Assembly: GCF_014174275.1 (NCBI RefSeq)
Contig: NZ_JABEQK010000005.1
Span: 62,001 to 126,000 of the forward strand
Direction: 5' to 3'
DNA: 64,000 nucleotides
Origin: Gluconacetobacter takamatsuzukensis
GTDB taxonomy: Bacteria; Pseudomonadota; Alphaproteobacteria; Acetobacterales; Acetobacteraceae
Shown: piece after piece, positions 1 to 11,313 of the stretch
Numbering within the stretch: the first letter of the stretch is position 1
How the letters are laid out: each line of letters opens with the position of its first letter
The notes under the pieces: model-generated
Seen by the model: the letters and a program-made list of their open reading frames with translations, nothing else
Database searches by the model: none
What the model was told of the DNA's origin: nothing
Made by a program: the position numbers and the translations under genes

Positions 1-395
1 TTTCGGTACCCGATGGATTGCTGACACCGGTCCTGCGCGATGCAGGCGGCAAGTCCCTCGCCACGATCGGCCGTGAAAGCCGGGCGCTGATCGCCCGCGC
101 CCGCACAGGCAAGCTGCGCCCCGAGGACATGCAGGGCGGCTGCTTCACGCTCTCCAACGCCGGCATGTTCGGCGTGGATTCCATGACCGCCATCATCAAT
201 CCCCCCCATGCCGCAATCCTGGCCGTGGGGGCGATCGCACGCCGCCCCGTCATTCGGCAGGACCAAATCGCCATCGCCTCGGTCATGACCTGCACCCTTT
301 CCGCCGATCATCGCGTTATCGATGGCGCACTGGCGGCACAATGGCTCGATACGTTCAGGAAATTGATCGAGCAGCCTGTCAGGCTGATGATCTGA
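1..395 (+). CDS. 2-oxoacid dehydrogenase E2 acyltransferase, C-terminal part (5' truncated)
   Basis: This is the end of a dihydrolipoamide acyltransferase (E2), the core subunit of a pyruvate, acetoin or branched-chain 2-oxoacid dehydrogenase complex that moves an acyl group from lipoamide to CoA. The open frame runs in from the window edge (first full codon at base 3), so the lipoyl and E1/E3-binding domains lie outside. What remains is the last ~130 residues of the trimeric catalytic domain. It includes the family pattern 'TPVLRDA' near the left edge, 'SNAGMFGVDSMTAIINPP', and the active-site motif 'SADHRVIDG' (catalytic His, and Asp four residues on). The acyl specificity cannot be told from this part. 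It ends 51 bases before the cyclase-family gene on the same strand and may head the same operon. Confidence 0.9.
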   Translation, partial: SVPDGLLTPVLRDAGGKSLATIGRESRALIARARTGKLRPEDMQGGCFTLSNAGMFGVDSMTAIINPPHAAILAVGAIARRPVIRQDQIAIASVMTCTLSADHRVIDGALAAQWLDTFRKLIEQPVRLMI

Positions 396-446
396 ACGAC
401 GCTTTCCACAAACGGTCCGTATCAAAAAGAGACTGGGAAACCCATC

Positions 447-1421
447 ATGTCCAGGAACAAATTGCACTGCTACATGCCCGATCTCGGGCGCCTGCTCGAA
501 CAGCTCCCCAAGAACTGGGGCCGCTGGGGCGAGAACGACGAAGTCGGCTCGCTGAACTTCCTGACGGCGGAAGAGGTCCTGCGCGGCGTCGCCTCCGTGC
601 GACAGGGCCGGCCCTTCACGCTCGGCGTCCGCATCGCCGCCCCCGAGGGCGATCCGATCTGGCCCGGCCGCGCGACGGCGCAGCGCGTCAATGTCATGGA
701 TCGCGGCCATTTCATGTGCGGCAAGGCCGAGCCCCTGTCGGGCGGCGGCGAATGGGCCGACGACATGGTCGTGATGTATCTGCAAGGTTCCAGCCAGTAC
801 GACGCGCTCGGCCATGTCTGGTACGACGACCAGCTCTATAACGGCTACCCGGCGACGACCACCGTCGGCGCCATGACGAAAGCCAGCGTTCTTCCGATCG
901 CCGAGCGCGGCGTGGTCGGGCGCGGCGTCCTGATCGATATGGCCCGCTTTCGCGGCAAGGAATGCCTGGATCGCGGCGAGACCTTCACTCACGAGGATCT
1001 GGAGGCGGCGGCCGCAAAACAGGGCGTCAGCATCGCGAAGCACGACATTCTTCTGGTCCGCACCGGCTGGATCGGAAAATTCTATCGCACGCCCAAAGAG
1101 GAATTCTACAAGGATTTCCTGGAACCCGGCCTGACCTACAGTCCGGAACTCGTGCGCTGGTTCCACGAGCGGGAAATCCCCAATCTCGTAACCGACACGA
1201 TAGCCAACGAAGTCACGGTCGATCCGCAAAGCGGCGTGACCCTGCCGCTGCATTGCGCCCTGATGCGCAATCTGGGCGTGACCTTTACCGAAATCATTGC
1301 CCTGGATGCGCTGGCGGCAGACTGCGCCGCCGATGGACAATGGACATTCCTCTACGTCGCGGCGCCGCTCAAAGTGGTCGGCGGCTCCGGCGCGCCGGTC
1401 AATCCGGTCGTGATAAAATAA
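447..1421 (+). CDS. Cyclase-family metal-dependent hydrolase
   Basis: A 324-aa protein of the cyclase family (PF04199), which includes kynurenine formamidase and isatin hydrolase. Members are metal-dependent amide or ester hydrolases. The stretch 'GSSQYDALGHVWYDD' (around residue 115) matches the metal-site region as it appears in the longer ~320-aa subfamily. 'RGVLIDMARFRGKE' and 'LVRTGW' are further conserved blocks. No signal peptide is evident, so it is probably cytosolic. It lies between the E2 gene and an SDR gene, with a 29-base gap to the latter, and the set looks like a small catabolic operon. Substrate is not predictable from sequence. The start is the first ATG of the frame; only a weak GGGA lies upstream. 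Confidence 0.82.
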   Translation: MSRNKLHCYMPDLGRLLEQLPKNWGRWGENDEVGSLNFLTAEEVLRGVASVRQGRPFTLGVRIAAPEGDPIWPGRATAQRVNVMDRGHFMCGKAEPLSGGGEWADDMVVMYLQGSSQYDALGHVWYDDQLYNGYPATTTVGAMTKASVLPIAERGVVGRGVLIDMARFRGKECLDRGETFTHEDLEAAAAKQGVSIAKHDILLVRTGWIGKFYRTPKEEFYKDFLEPGLTYSPELVRWFHEREIPNLVTDTIANEVTVDPQSGVTLPLHCALMRNLGVTFTEIIALDALAADCAADGQWTFLYVAAPLKVVGGSGAPVNPVVIK

Positions 1422-1450
1422 AGACAGGTTCCTGAAAAAGGACATCCACG

Positions 1451-2215
1451 ATGAAGATACTTTCCGGACGCAAGGCCCTGGTGACCGGGGCCGGATCGGG
1501 CATCGGGCGGGAATGCGCGCTGGCGCTCGCCGGCGCGGGGGCCCTGGTGCTGGTCAACGATGTCTCCGAATCCGCCGCCCACGCCACCTGCACCGCCATT
1601 GCCGGAGCCGGCGGCACGGCACATGCCCATGTCGCCTCCGTCGCGGACCCCGATGCGGTCCACCGCCTGTTCGAGCAGTTCGATGCCGAAGGCAACGCGC
1701 CGGATATTCTGGTCAACAATGCCGGCGTCAGCGGAAACGGACCGACGCTCGACCTGGCCGATGCCAACTGGATGCGTGTCGTCGGCATCAATCTCAATGG
1801 CCCCTTTTATTGCAGCCGCGCGGCCGGGCTGCGCATGCGCGCCGCGGGCGGCGGCACGATCGTCAATATCGGCTCGATCTATTCCGTCGTGGCGGCCCCG
1901 CAGCGCCTCTCCTATTGCACGACAAAGGCCGCGATCGGGATGATGACGAAATGCCTGGCACTCGAATGGGCGGAATTCGGCATCCGCGTCAACTGCGTGG
2001 CCCCCGGCTATGTCGACAGCGCCCTGACCCGCGAACTGGCGGCAACGGGCCGCCTCGATCTCGCGGCGGTGGAACGGCGCATCCCGCAGCACCGTCTGGG
2101 GCAGGCAAGCGAAATCGCCGATGCGGTGCTGTATCTTTGCGAACCGCGCAGCGCGCACATTACCGGCCATATCCTGACCGTGGATGGAGGCTGGACGGCC
2201 AACGGATATCTCTGA
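1451..2215 (+). CDS. Short-chain dehydrogenase/reductase (SDR)
   Basis: A 254-aa classical SDR, an NAD(P)-dependent oxidoreductase of hydroxyl or keto substrates. It shows the dinucleotide-binding glycine motif 'TGAGSGIG' (residues ~12-19), the 'NNAG' motif (~90), the catalytic Ser in 'IGSIYS', and the Tyr/Lys pair in 'YCTTK' (YxxxK). A C-terminal 'TGHILTVDGGWTANGYL' is typical of FabG-like members. AAGGA lies 9 bases before the ATG. It follows the cyclase-family gene by 29 bases. An Asp (ND) after the second beta strand hints at NAD rather than NADP preference, as known for the family. Specific substrate unknown. Confidence 0.88.
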   Translation: MKILSGRKALVTGAGSGIGRECALALAGAGALVLVNDVSESAAHATCTAIAGAGGTAHAHVASVADPDAVHRLFEQFDAEGNAPDILVNNAGVSGNGPTLDLADANWMRVVGINLNGPFYCSRAAGLRMRAAGGGTIVNIGSIYSVVAAPQRLSYCTTKAAIGMMTKCLALEWAEFGIRVNCVAPGYVDSALTRELAATGRLDLAAVERRIPQHRLGQASEIADAVLYLCEPRSAHITGHILTVDGGWTANGYL

Positions 2216-2470
2216 TCGTCCTTGGGGGGAAGGGTAACGGACATCGCCCATTGCGCGAATAGCGGACTTCGGCGTCGTCGGGCACGGCCCTCGCCCGCCC
2301 TTCCCACCAAGCCGACAGGCGCTTGCGCCGCGATTGCTATTTTACCGGAATCCATTACACGGGTTGCAGAGCCGCCGGCATTCGGGAAAGCAGCATCGTT
2401 TCCGGTCCCGCTGGATGAAGAGCCCGTGAAGTCCCGAACCGGCTGGAAACATTTCTCCATCGGATCGCTT

Positions 2471-3142
2471 ATGATCGACGACGATACGCTTCACCAGCCC
2501 TTGGCCGCGACAGCCCGCCGGATCGCGGATGCGCTCCGCTACGATATTCTGGCGGGCACGCTGGCACCGGGAACGCGCGTCAGGCAGGAGGATCTATCGG
2601 CGCATTTCGGGGCCAGCCGGATTCCGGTGCGCGAAGCCCTGAAGGCACTGCAAAGCGAGGGCCTTCTCAGGCTCAAGGCCAATACCGGCGCATGGGTTGC
2701 CAGTATGAGCCGGGTGGAATGTCTGGAGATCTATAAAATCCGCGAGCGGATCGAGCCGCTGGCATTAAGTGAAAGCATTCGCCTGATGCCGGAAAGCGCC
2801 CTGGATATTCTGGAAGATCTCGCCCAGCGGGTAGAGCAGGCGAAATCCATCGAGAGTTTCATCCTTCTGGACCGCGAATTTCACCTGCGGAGCTACGAGC
2901 ATTCGTCCCTGCCCGAACTGAATGCGATGATCGTGCGGTACTGGAATACGACACAGCAATACAGGCGCGCCTACATGCACAAGGTCGGTTTCAACCGTCG
3001 CCCGATCGTCGATTCCGAACACAGGCTTCTCGTCGATGCCATCCGCAGACGCGACGATTACAGCGCGGAGCGGCTACTTCAGGTTCATATCCGCAGAACC
3101 CGCCTGGAATTCGAGAAGAATGAGATATCCATGATCGACTGA
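2471..3142 (+). CDS. GntR-family transcriptional regulator (FadR/FCD type)
   Basis: A 223-aa regulator with an N-terminal winged helix (residues ~10-75; 'AHFGASRIPVREALKALQSEGLL' is the recognition region, with the usual VREAL) and a C-terminal all-helical FCD ligand domain ('EHRLLVDAIRRRD' carries a typical His). Such proteins are dimeric, effector-released repressors of catabolic genes and often lie beside their targets. It probably controls the cyclase/SDR/VOC cluster (inference from position). The open frame extends upstream to base 2222 through a low-complexity Arg/Pro stretch; I chose the ATG at 2471 because the GntR domain begins soon after it. No strong ribosome site supports either start. 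Confidence 0.85.
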   Translation: MIDDDTLHQPLAATARRIADALRYDILAGTLAPGTRVRQEDLSAHFGASRIPVREALKALQSEGLLRLKANTGAWVASMSRVECLEIYKIRERIEPLALSESIRLMPESALDILEDLAQRVEQAKSIESFILLDREFHLRSYEHSSLPELNAMIVRYWNTTQQYRRAYMHKVGFNRRPIVDSEHRLLVDAIRRRDDYSAERLLQVHIRRTRLEFEKNEISMID

Positions 3143-3190
3143 CCGATTTTCTCCGAGCCTGTCGATAACCAAAGATGGGGACTGACAACC

Positions 3191-3715
3191 ATGACAGGAT
3201 TGCCTGGACTGCGCGGCGTGGAGCATATCGGGTTCACCGTTCCGGACCTCGATGAGGCCACGCGGTTTTTCGTCGATATCATCGGTTGCGAACATGTCTA
3301 TTCCCTGGGGCCGTTCCAGTCCGACGACGATTGGCTCCCGGTGCATCTTCATGTACCCGCTGGTACCGTGATGCGCGAACTCCGGTTCTTTCGATGCAGG
3401 AACGGGCCGAATTTCGAGATTTTCGAATATGAGGCACCAGGACAGCATCGATCGCCGCCTTTGAACAGCGATGTCGGCGGCCATCACCTGGCTTTCTACG
3501 TCGATGATTTCGACGCGGCCCTTGCCTATCTGCGCCGCCACGGCGTCCGCCTCATGGGAACGCCGACCTGTCGGACGTCAGGCCCCAGTGGCGGACAGAC
3601 ATGGATCTACTTTCTGACCCCATGGGGGATGCAGCTGGAACTCGTGAGTTTTCCGCAGGGAAAGCTGTACGAGAAAACGTCGGACACCATACTGTGGCAA
3701 CCAGCGACAAGTTGA
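3191..3715 (+). CDS. VOC-superfamily protein (glyoxalase/dioxygenase fold)
   Basis: A 174-aa protein with two vicinal-oxygen-chelate beta-alpha-beta modules. 'GVEHIGFTVPDLDEATRFFVDIIGCE' (residues ~9-34) begins module one and 'GGHHLAFYVDDFDAALAYLRRHGV' begins module two, each supplying a His typical of a metal site; 'TPWGMQLELV' gives the C-terminal Glu. VOC enzymes include glyoxalase I, methylmalonyl-CoA epimerase and extradiol dioxygenases; which reaction applies here is unclear. It is 48 bases after the GntR regulator on the same strand and is the last gene of the catabolic set before the porin. Confidence 0.82.
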   Translation: MTGLPGLRGVEHIGFTVPDLDEATRFFVDIIGCEHVYSLGPFQSDDDWLPVHLHVPAGTVMRELRFFRCRNGPNFEIFEYEAPGQHRSPPLNSDVGGHHLAFYVDDFDAALAYLRRHGVRLMGTPTCRTSGPSGGQTWIYFLTPWGMQLELVSFPQGKLYEKTSDTILWQPATS

Positions 3716-3819
3716 TCTCCCCACCCTGCCCGGAGGATTTATATTTCGCTTCTGGTCCGTTATCTTCCACACAAGAATAAATCCACAACCTGAAAAAAAT
3801 AATAACAAGGAGTGGTGGG

Positions 3820-5511
3820 TTGCTTATCTCCCGCGCGGCGGCGTCCCCGGATGTCGCGATATCCGATTCGAAAAACTTCCGTGCTCCCCGGCACTCTGTC
3901 CGCATGGCCCGTTCGCTCGGGGTCCTGTACCTCGCCGGCTGGCTCCTGTGCCACGCCATGCCCGCAATGGCCCAGGATGCCGCGCTTCCGCAGGCGGCCA
4001 CCGCGTCCAGCCCGTCGAACCCGGTTCCGGCCAAACCCGCGCCGGCTCCCGTTCCCGGAACCGCAAAAGATTCCGATTCCCCTTCATGGTTGCGCAGGAT
4101 CGTCGGCAGCGGCAACACCCAGTCGGGTCCGCCCGTCGTCTCGAACCCGACGCCGTTCGCGGAAACGCAGCCGACGATACCGCTCTATGAAGCCATTCCC
4201 GGATTTTTGCAGGCATCCTACGGGCCACCTTCGTTCGGGCCGCCATACGGCACCACGCATATGTTCGGTGATTGGGGCGGCGTTCAGCCGTGGTTGCAGA
4301 AGCGGGGCCTCTATTTTGCGCTCGACGCGTACGAGGATATCGCCGGCAACGTCGCGGGCGGCAAAAGACGCGCCTACAGCGATGCCGGCCAGCTTGGCTC
4401 GACGCTGGATGTCGAATGGCAGAGGCTTCTCAACGCGGGCTCATGGGCAGACGATTTCTGGACGCATCTGCTCGTGGTCAACGGGCACGGCACCAATCTG
4501 AGCCGCCTGTTTGGCGACAACAGCAACCAGGTACAGCAGATTTACGGCAGCCGCGGAAACGTGGTGGCACACCTGGTCTGGGCCTATTTCGAAAAAGCCT
4601 GGCTACAGCGCAAGATCGACCTCGCCGTTGGCTGGGTTCCCTCCGGCACGTTCTTCCAGAATTCGCCCTGGGTCTGCAACTATATGAATGTCTGGCTCTG
4701 CGGCGGCGAATCTCCGACCAAATTCATGGCCGGCAGCCGTGGCTGGCCGTCGGGCAATATCGGCGCCACCCTTCGCATCATGCCGATCCGGCAGTTCTAC
4801 CTCATGGGTGGCCTCTTTGCCGTCTCGCCGCACGCCTATAACGGCGGCATCTCCGGCTGGGCCTGGGGGCAGGACAATCTTGGCAAACTCTCCAGCCAAT
4901 TCGAAGCCGGCTGGATTCCCGACTTCGGTCCCGACCACCTGATCGGGCATTACAAGGTCGGCGTCATGTACGACAATTCGCGCTACAGCGACCTCTACGA
5001 GGATATCCACGGCAACCCCTGGGTGCTCACCGGCCTGCCCCCACGGAAGCGGAGCGGGCAGACATCCGTCTGGGCGCTCGCGGACCAGATGCTGGTCCGC
5101 CATGGCCCCGGCGAACTGAACGGCGTGATCCTCGGCGGCTATTTCGGCTGGGGGTCGGGCCAGACCTCACAGATCAGCCACAGCTTCGCAGCCGTTCTCA
5201 TGGATACCGGCGCCTGGTGGAACCGCCCGCTGGACAGCGTCGGCATCGCATTTATTTGGTCGAAATTCAGCCGATCCGCCACCCTGTCGCAGGAGGCCGC
5301 CGCCGCCAACGACCTTGCCCTCCCCGGCGGCAATTACGGGCTTCCCTATGGCATCCAGGGCCACGAATCCGTCTACGAAGCCTATTACGGCTTCCATATC
5401 ATGAGCGGATTCACGATCAAGCCGGACTTCCAGTACATAAACCATGTCGGCGGAACGACCGTCTTCAAGGATGCGGTCGTCCTGAGCACTGCCGTGAACA
5501 TGGCCTTCTAG
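3820..5511 (+). CDS. OprB-family carbohydrate-selective porin
   Basis: An outer-membrane beta-barrel porin of the OprB type, for passive uptake of sugars or small polar solutes. A hydrophobic signal segment 'LGVLYLAGWLLCHAMPAMA' ends at an AMA|QD cleavage site, followed by a Pro/Ala-rich linker and then the barrel ('GDWGGVQPWLQKRGLYFALDAYEDIAGNVAGG' is the family's opening pattern). It ends in Phe ('STAVNMAF'), as expected for barrel insertion by BAM. The start is debatable. A TTG at 3820 has AAGGAG seven bases upstream, the best ribosome site nearby, and gives 563 aa with a long pre-signal region. An ATG at 3904 gives a conventional signal peptide (535 aa) but has no visible ribosome site. 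I list the TTG. Confidence 0.88.
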   Translation: MLISRAAASPDVAISDSKNFRAPRHSVRMARSLGVLYLAGWLLCHAMPAMAQDAALPQAATASSPSNPVPAKPAPAPVPGTAKDSDSPSWLRRIVGSGNTQSGPPVVSNPTPFAETQPTIPLYEAIPGFLQASYGPPSFGPPYGTTHMFGDWGGVQPWLQKRGLYFALDAYEDIAGNVAGGKRRAYSDAGQLGSTLDVEWQRLLNAGSWADDFWTHLLVVNGHGTNLSRLFGDNSNQVQQIYGSRGNVVAHLVWAYFEKAWLQRKIDLAVGWVPSGTFFQNSPWVCNYMNVWLCGGESPTKFMAGSRGWPSGNIGATLRIMPIRQFYLMGGLFAVSPHAYNGGISGWAWGQDNLGKLSSQFEAGWIPDFGPDHLIGHYKVGVMYDNSRYSDLYEDIHGNPWVLTGLPPRKRSGQTSVWALADQMLVRHGPGELNGVILGGYFGWGSGQTSQISHSFAAVLMDTGAWWNRPLDSVGIAFIWSKFSRSATLSQEAAAANDLALPGGNYGLPYGIQGHESVYEAYYGFHIMSGFTIKPDFQYINHVGGTTVFKDAVVLSTAVNMAF

Positions 5512-5742
5512 CCGCCGGCGGCGGCCTGACGGTGGTATGCGGCGCTTCGCGGCGGGCGGCCCTCAAGGCCGCCCCGCTCCCGCGGACATCGAACCAGGCG
5601 CCGGCATGCGACGGCGTCACGCACCCGTCGATCGGGCACTTGATCCCGTTAAGGGCAGATGCGCGTTCCCCCGGCTACCTCTCGCGGACATCCTTCATTA
5701 GCTCTCGCCGATACGAAGAGATGATGAGAGGACCCGACCCGG

Positions 5743-6252
5743 ATGACGACATGGGGTGATTTTCAGGCCATCACGCAATTATCCGCGGGGCTCAACGTTG
5801 CCATCCTGAGCTTTGTGGACATCAGCCTGCCCGCGATCAAGGAACGGCGCCGGGTCTTTGCCAAGGCCCGCGAGGAATTGGAAATCCACAGGAAGAACCC
5901 CCACAAGCGCACCGAGACCGAAAAGAGCGAACATGCCGAAGCCGTCGGCGCAATCGATCGGCAGCTATTCGATCTGTGGCGCGAAACAGGCGCATTCGAG
6001 AATGTCGAGGACTCCCTCATGCGTTCGACAGGGGTCTTCGGCTTCTTCGGCGCCATATTGAGCCTCGGTCTCCTGTGGTATTCAGCCACCCATTATGACG
6101 ACGTGCTTTCGCTGTCCGGAGAGGTCCTGACAAGCATTTCCTTCATTTCCCTGGCCGGCGCGTTGTGCGTCAATCTGTTCACCGCCTCCAAGGCCTCGCG
6201 TTACGCCAAACGGTGCAACGAATTACGCGAACGCATGCGGCGGGAGCTTTGA
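5743..6252 (+). CDS. Small membrane protein of unknown function
   Basis: A 169-aa protein I do not recognise. The N-terminal ~90 residues are charged and helical (Arg/Lys/Glu-rich around residues 33-75, possibly coiled coil). Two hydrophobic segments follow, about residues 97-115 and 129-147, then a short basic tail. A weaker hydrophobic stretch lies at 14-30. This suggests an inner-membrane protein with a cytosolic N-terminal domain. AGAGGA lies 10 bases before the ATG. It stands alone between the porin and a tRNA gene. Coding looks real from the balanced protein composition and the long open frame, but function is unknown. Confidence 0.6.
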   Translation: MTTWGDFQAITQLSAGLNVAILSFVDISLPAIKERRRVFAKAREELEIHRKNPHKRTETEKSEHAEAVGAIDRQLFDLWRETGAFENVEDSLMRSTGVFGFFGAILSLGLLWYSATHYDDVLSLSGEVLTSISFISLAGALCVNLFTASKASRYAKRCNELRERMRREL

Positions 6253-6403
6253 CCGCAATGCCCGGGGACGGACGCGTCACGCAGGCGCGGCGTCACGCCG
6301 CGATGCGGGGAACAATGTCGGCGATTGTCGCAGATTGTCGCAAAAACCGAGACGGCGAAGAACCGGACAAGGCCGGAACTTCTGTCTCAAGTCTTTGAAA
6401 TCA

Positions 6404-6493
<90 letters not shown>

Positions 6494-6773
6494 GTCTTCG
6501 CTAGCGGCGATGGATCGGGCTTATAGGGTGGTGCGGCAGGGCGTGCAAGAGACCTCGATGCGTTTTTTCCGACATAATATTCCCCCCGCCCCTCCGCCGG
6601 CATCAATCGGCGGTTGACGGCGCGCCGCACCCGGCAGTAAAAGCCGCACCTCGCCCCCGCGCTGACGAGGGGTAGCCGTGCCCGCACGGCCAATAAAAAA
6701 AAGCGACTGGGTCGCGTCGCCTGTCCCACCACGGGGCCGCACGCGCCAAGAGATCGGAAAGACAGGTTAGAAC

Positions 6774-7088
6774 ATGTTTGCAGTCATTCGTACCGGCGGA
6801 AAGCAGTACCGCGTTTCCCCCGACACCGTGCTGAAGGTCGAGAAGCTCGAAGCCGAGGCCGGCGCCACCATCACCTTCACCGACGTCCTCGCCGTCGGCG
6901 GCGAGAGCGGCACGACGATCGGCGCCCCGCTGGTCCCCGGCGCCACCGTGACCGCCACGGTCATCGCGCAGGATCGTCTGGACACGGTCATCATCTTCAA
7001 GAAGCGCCGCCGGCAGAACAGCCGCCGCAAGAACGGCCATCGCCAGCCCGTCACCGTGCTGCGCATCGCCGCGATCAACGCCGCCTGA
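6774..7088 (+). CDS. rplU: 50S ribosomal protein L21
   Basis: A 104-aa protein matching bacterial L21 along its length, beginning '[30 protein letters not shown]' (first 18 residues diagnostic). The RNA-binding tail has '[17 protein letters not shown]'. L21 binds 23S rRNA in the large subunit and is required for assembly. It is followed 69 bases later by rpmA (L27), the usual pair. The ~280-base stretch between tRNA-Ser and this gene carries no evident ORF and several GC-rich short palindromes, so a structured leader is possible but not shown. Confidence 0.97.
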   Translation: MFAVIRTGGKQYRVSPDTVLKVEKLEAEAGATITFTDVLAVGGESGTTIGAPLVPGATVTATVIAQDRLDTVIIFKKRRRQNSRRKNGHRQPVTVLRIAAINAA

Positions 7089-7157
7089 ACCCGCCAGGGG
7101 GCATGAAGGCGTCCCCGGCAGGCTTATCAGGTCAGTTCAGAGTCAGGAGTTCAGGCA

Positions 7158-9728
<2,571 letters not shown>

Positions 9729-9778
9729 ACGGGCAGGCGCGCTGGTGGCAATCCGGCACGCGTCTCCGCGCCACGCGC
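9729..9778 (+). repeat. Truncated copy of the stop-abutting structured repeat (copy E)
   Basis: The block GCGCGCTGGTGGCAATCCGG, then CACGCGTCTCC, aligns with the left part of the full repeats (compare 36989-37154: GCGCGCTGGTGGCGATCCGG, GCGCGTTTCC). As in the full copies it begins directly at a stop codon, here that of proB. It is cut off at the stop codon of the convergent gene. The right arm is missing, so the outer hairpin cannot form. Confidence 0.6.
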
Positions 9779-10489
9779 TCAGGTGCGCGGCGGCCAGCGC
9801 AGGGTGGGTTCCGACCGGGGCCGGTCGTCCCATTCATCATCCCGCCTCGCCCGCATCTCGCGCTCTTCGGGCGGGCGATAGGCGGGTCGCGGCGGCTCGT
9901 CCGCCATGCCGGGCGGGGCGGGCGCGACCGGGGGCGGCATGGAGGGCGGACGCGCCGCTTCGGGCGGCACGAAGACCGGATCGCGCGGTGCCGTGGCCGG
10001 CCGGTCATGCCAGGGCATGGGCCGGCTGGCATCATGCGCGGCAGGCGCGGCGGCACGCGGGGCATAGGCCGGGGGCTCGACCGGCGGGGCGGCGCGCACG
10101 CTGGCCGGGGCGGAGGGCGGCGGATCAAACCGGGTGGGACGGGCCGAGACGGGGCGTTCGGGCCGCGCCACATAGGCATCGCTGGTCGCCACGGGCCCGG
10201 GCGGGCGCGCGGGCGGCGGTGCGGGGGCCACAGGCTCGACCACAGGGGCCGCGGCGGGCGCGGGGCGCGGGGCCGGCGCCGAAACCGGCACCCGGTCCTC
10301 GGGCTGAACGGCCAGCACGCGCAATTCCGCCTGCAGATCCTCGATCTGCAACGCCAGCGCATCCAGCCGCCCCTTCACGCCGAAAACCGCGAACGGCACC
10401 AGCATCCAGAGGAAGAGAAACAGCATCCCCAGGATCAGCAGGGCAAGCTGCAGCCACCAGGGCATCCAATCGGAAAACGGAAACGGCAT
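9779..10489 (-). CDS. Proline-rich single-pass membrane protein, unknown function
   Basis: A 236-aa protein (249 aa if the ATG at 10528 is used). One strong hydrophobic segment sits near the N-terminus ('WWLQLALLILGMLFLFLWML', residues ~10-32). A short helical stretch with a heptad look follows ('GRLDALALQIEDLQAELRVL'), then ~170 residues dominated by Pro, Ala and Arg that are probably disordered. I chose the inner start because 'MPFPFSDWMPWW' directly precedes the membrane segment; neither start has a clear ribosome site. It is convergent with proB. I do not recognise the family; a membrane-anchored scaffold or envelope protein is possible. Confidence 0.55.
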   Translation of the reverse strand: MPFPFSDWMPWWLQLALLILGMLFLFLWMLVPFAVFGVKGRLDALALQIEDLQAELRVLAVQPEDRVPVSAPAPRPAPAAAPVVEPVAPAPPPARPPGPVATSDAYVARPERPVSARPTRFDPPPSAPASVRAAPPVEPPAYAPRAAAPAAHDASRPMPWHDRPATAPRDPVFVPPEAARPPSMPPPVAPAPPGMADEPPRPAYRPPEEREMRARRDDEWDDRPRSEPTLRWPPRT

Positions 10490-10618
10490 CTGCGCACGAC
10501 CACGGAAAGAACGACCCTCGCCGCGCATGTGACCAGATCAGCCACCACCCGCGCAAGGATCGCGTGAACGCCTACAACCCAGAACGACCCTACCCCCGGA
10601 CCCGGGCCCGCGGAGTGT

Positions 10619-10781
10619 AAAATCTGCCTTGAAAGCCGGCCTGCCGAGCAAGAGCGCCGCACAGCGGCGCGCCCGGCGTGTATTTTCGAGCCTCGGCGCG
10701 GAGCGGCCTGGATGGCCGTGAGCACCGGAGCACAGGAAACGCGCGTCGGATCGCCGGCAGGGCGGCCTCCACGGCAGCTTT
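10619..10781 (-). repeat. Structured dispersed repeat, copy D (after gapR)
   Basis: On the minus strand this ~163-bp element begins at the base after the gapR stop codon. It shares with the other copies the cores GGCGATCCGACGCGCGTTTCC (split by its own changes), GTGCTCACGGCC and AGGCCGCTCCG. Its inner stem reads CCTGCCG/CGGCAGG where other copies read GCTGGCG/CGCCAGC. Its distal hairpin is CGCCGC-TGT-GCGGCG where others have GCGGCCC/GGGCCGC. The arms have therefore changed together. It is the most diverged full copy. Confidence 0.75.
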
Positions 10782-11057
10782 CTACATGCCGAGGGCGCGG
10801 CGGTAGATGTCGAGCAGCGTCTCCTGCTCTTCCACCTCGGCCGGCTCCTGCTTGCGCAGGCGGATGATCTGGCGGATCACCTTCACGTCGAACCCGGCGG
10901 ATTTCGCCTCGGTGAAGATGTCCTTGATGTCGCCGGCCAAGGCCTTGCGCTCTTCTTCCAGGCGCTCGACGCGCTCGATAATGCTGCGCAGCCGGTCCGC
11001 CGCGATCCCGCCGACCGCCGCCGCCTTGTCGTCATCACCGAAATTTTCCGCGTCCAT
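10782..11057 (-). CDS. gapR: GapR-family DNA-binding protein (DUF2312)
   Basis: A 91-aa DUF2312 protein. In Caulobacter the family member GapR is a nucleoid-associated protein that binds overtwisted AT-rich DNA ahead of forks and polymerases. The sequence is helical: 'ADRLRSIIERVERLEEERK' and 'DIKDIFTEAKSAGFDVKVIR' are the family hallmarks, ending 'LDIYRRALGM'. I chose the ATG at 11057 because GGAGG lies 11 bases upstream; an ATG seven codons earlier lacks one. It stands alone, divergent from zwf. A structured repeat starts right at its stop codon. Confidence 0.9.
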   Translation of the reverse strand: MDAENFGDDDKAAAVGGIAADRLRSIIERVERLEEERKALAGDIKDIFTEAKSAGFDVKVIRQIIRLRKQEPAEVEEQETLLDIYRRALGM

Positions 11058-11313
11058 GGAACGGCCTGCCTCCAGCATGGGAATGGAATCTCGCCCTTCC
11101 GATCCGCCCCAAATCAGGGATCGGGCCGCAACCGGTCAGGGAACGGGGGGCTTATCGTGACGTTGGCGGCCGGTCAATGGCAACTTGACAGGTCGCGGGC
11201 CCTCGGCCCAAACCCGTCGCAGGCAGGTCGTCCCCCATACCAACGGTGCCGGTCCCCCAGGGGCCATGCGCGCCCCCCTAACGCTCCGATCCGATGCAAG
11301 GAGGCCGTCTTCG

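Noticed and set aside
5554-5574. GGGCGGCC-CTCAA-GGCCGCCC hairpin after the porin as a terminator or another repeat copy
   Set aside because: No T run follows, and only the short CAAGGCCGC core resembles the structured repeat, which is expected by chance in this GC-rich DNA.
9745-10620. A 291-codon plus-strand frame opposite the proline-rich membrane protein
   Set aside because: The minus-strand frame has a clean membrane anchor. The plus-strand product is Arg/Pro/Ala noise.
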